Assembly (NCBI GenBank): GCA_016718035.1
Contig: JADKEK010000009.1
Location: forward strand, 124,001 to 188,000
Length of the DNA: 64,000 nucleotides
Source: Bacteroidota bacterium
GTDB lineage: Bacteria; Bacteroidota; Bacteroidia; Chitinophagales; BACL12
Direction: 5' to 3'
Shown: piece by piece, positions 63,308-64,000 of the stretch
Layout of the letters: the number at the start of each line of letters is the position of its first letter
How positions within the stretch are numbered: position 1 is the first letter of the stretch
Notes under the pieces: model-generated
What the model saw: the letters and a program-made list of their open reading frames with translations, nothing else
What the model was told of the DNA's origin: nothing
Database searches by the model: none
Program-made: the position numbers and the translations under genes

Positions 63308-63928
63308 ATGAGGATAATTATTGTAATAACGCTTTTTTCACTGAATTTAGGGCTTTCGGCACAGATTAATGCCGGCGATCCGGATGATAATGAGTTTCAC
63401 TTATTTGATGGTGGTTTTTCATTGGGAGCCAATTTCTCGCAGGTTGATGGTGATGCTTTGGCCGGATTTAACAAAATAGGGATAAATGCTGGTCCTATCA
63501 TTCATATCAACTTCAACCCGAATTGGAGTGCTAGTATGGAGTTATTATATTCACAAAAAGGGGCGCGTTCAAAACCCGACCCGAACAATTTGAACACATT
63601 TATTTTAGTAATGGATTATGCAGAAGTGCCAATTCTGGCAAATTACAATGATAAAAATCGATTAATATTCCAAGCTGGATTTTCGTATGGCCGATTGGTT
63701 AATTCGCGCGAAAAAATAAATGGGATTGAACAAAATATTGAAGGCGTTTTAGAAAATGATGAATTAAGTTATATAGTTGGCGGAACGTTTTTAGTTGGTG
63801 AAAAAAAACATATTGGTGTTAATTTAAGATATCAGGGTTCAATTACTAAAGTTGGTCCATCTGCTAATCCGAAAGTAGTAGGATTAATTAATAGATTAGT
63901 AACTGCAAGAGCCACTTATTATTTTTAA
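63308..63928 (+). CDS. PorT-like outer-membrane beta-barrel protein
   Basis: 206 residues. A signal peptide (MRIIIVITLFSLNLGLSAQ) is followed by a barrel-like body typical of the PorT/outer-membrane beta-barrel family in Bacteroidota: GGFSLGANFSQVDGD, GPIIHINFNPNWSASMELLYSQKGAR, YAEVPILANY and a final aromatic residue (ARATYYF). It is expected in the outer membrane. PorT itself is a T9SS component but many unrelated family members exist, so the exact role is open. Confidence 0.75.
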   Translation: MRIIIVITLFSLNLGLSAQINAGDPDDNEFHLFDGGFSLGANFSQVDGDALAGFNKIGINAGPIIHINFNPNWSASMELLYSQKGARSKPDPNNLNTFILVMDYAEVPILANYNDKNRLIFQAGFSYGRLVNSREKINGIEQNIEGVLENDELSYIVGGTFLVGEKKHIGVNLRYQGSITKVGPSANPKVVGLINRLVTARATYYF

Positions 63929-63938
63929 TAGGCATAAA

Positions 63939-63968
63939 AAAAGCGCTGAATAACTATTCAACGCTTTT
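63939..63968 (+). terminator. terminator after the PorT-like gene
   Basis: AAAAGCG and CGCTTTT form the base of a stem with one mismatch and five more inner pairs. T follows on the plus strand. Confidence 0.75.
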
Positions 63969-64000
63969 AAATTATTTTATACATTTAATTAATGCCTGAT

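Noticed and set aside
63972..64000. Possible 3' end of a minus-strand gene at the window edge
   Set aside because: Two frames have stops and only about eight codons are visible, too few to support a gene.
1..64000. CRISPR array, insertion sequence, prophage or restriction-modification system
   Set aside because: No regularly spaced repeats, transposase, phage structural gene or methylase/nuclease pair was seen. The only site-specific recombinase is in a housekeeping XerC-like context.

Overview
The window comes from a member of the Bacteroidota, probably a Chitinophagales- or Saprospiria-like lineage; the phylum is firm, the order is a guess. Supporting signs are T9SS sorting domains (type A on the Kelch and M36 proteins, type B on the cohesin-like Ig/gliding proteins), DUF2723, PorT-like and DUF6089-like barrels, an ALDH7, a MetP/MetS-type transporter, and promoters with the Bacteroidota -33/-7 pattern (TTTG, about 19 nt, TAnnTTTG). 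The DNA is AT-rich by eye. I see no rRNA, CRISPR array, insertion sequence, prophage or classical defence system.

Layout. 1-4.4 kb: a small lipoprotein, an FHS-type sugar transporter and a Na/Pi-type symporter. 4.5-12.1 kb: a large DUF2723 GT-C-like membrane protein overlapping rlmB, a Kelch/T9SS protein, then tdh-pfkA. 12.2-19.4 kb: surface-glycan genes (wecB, a GT4, a YfhO-type protein with a methyltransferase, a polysaccharide deacetylase). 19.5-29.3 kb: ALDH7, a repeat-bearing intergenic stretch, DUF1801/OmdA, an M1 peptidase, a TPR protein, then comA-like, DedA and aroE. 29.3-34.3 kb: a DUF6089-like barrel, wecE-like aminotransferase, GT2, DUF3467, and divergent L,D-transpeptidase. 34.4-49.2 kb: the information-processing block read on the minus strand: rpsU, xerC-like, hpf, four tRNAs, tuf, tRNA-Trp, secE, nusG, rplK, rplA, rplJ, rplL, rpoB, rpoC, ending in a strong terminator. 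49.3-56.2 kb: acyl-CoA dehydrogenase, apt, an HHH protein, an NSS transporter with a 47-residue MetS-like partner, and a K+-dependent type membrane pyrophosphatase. 56.5-64 kb: secreted T9SS cargo, an MBL hydrolase with a small partner, and a PorT-like barrel.

The most striking observation is that rpoB is carried as two reading frames (279 and 993 codons) that meet as a stop/start overlap TAATG. Restoring a single base near 41792 would give an ordinary Bacteroidota beta subunit of about 1272 residues. A second one-base break, in a six-A run at 53219-53224, divides the NSS transporter. Two such breaks in 64 kb make base-level assembly error the leading explanation, yet the rpoB break falls in a part of beta that is variable and known to tolerate splitting in E. 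coli, so it deserves checking. Other items worth a second look are the overlooked MetS-like microprotein, a start-less tandem copy of a T9SS type B module, a mirrored repeat island, a promoter that abuts a start codon, folded spacers inside the tRNA cluster and a 16-bp palindrome just ahead of rpoB.
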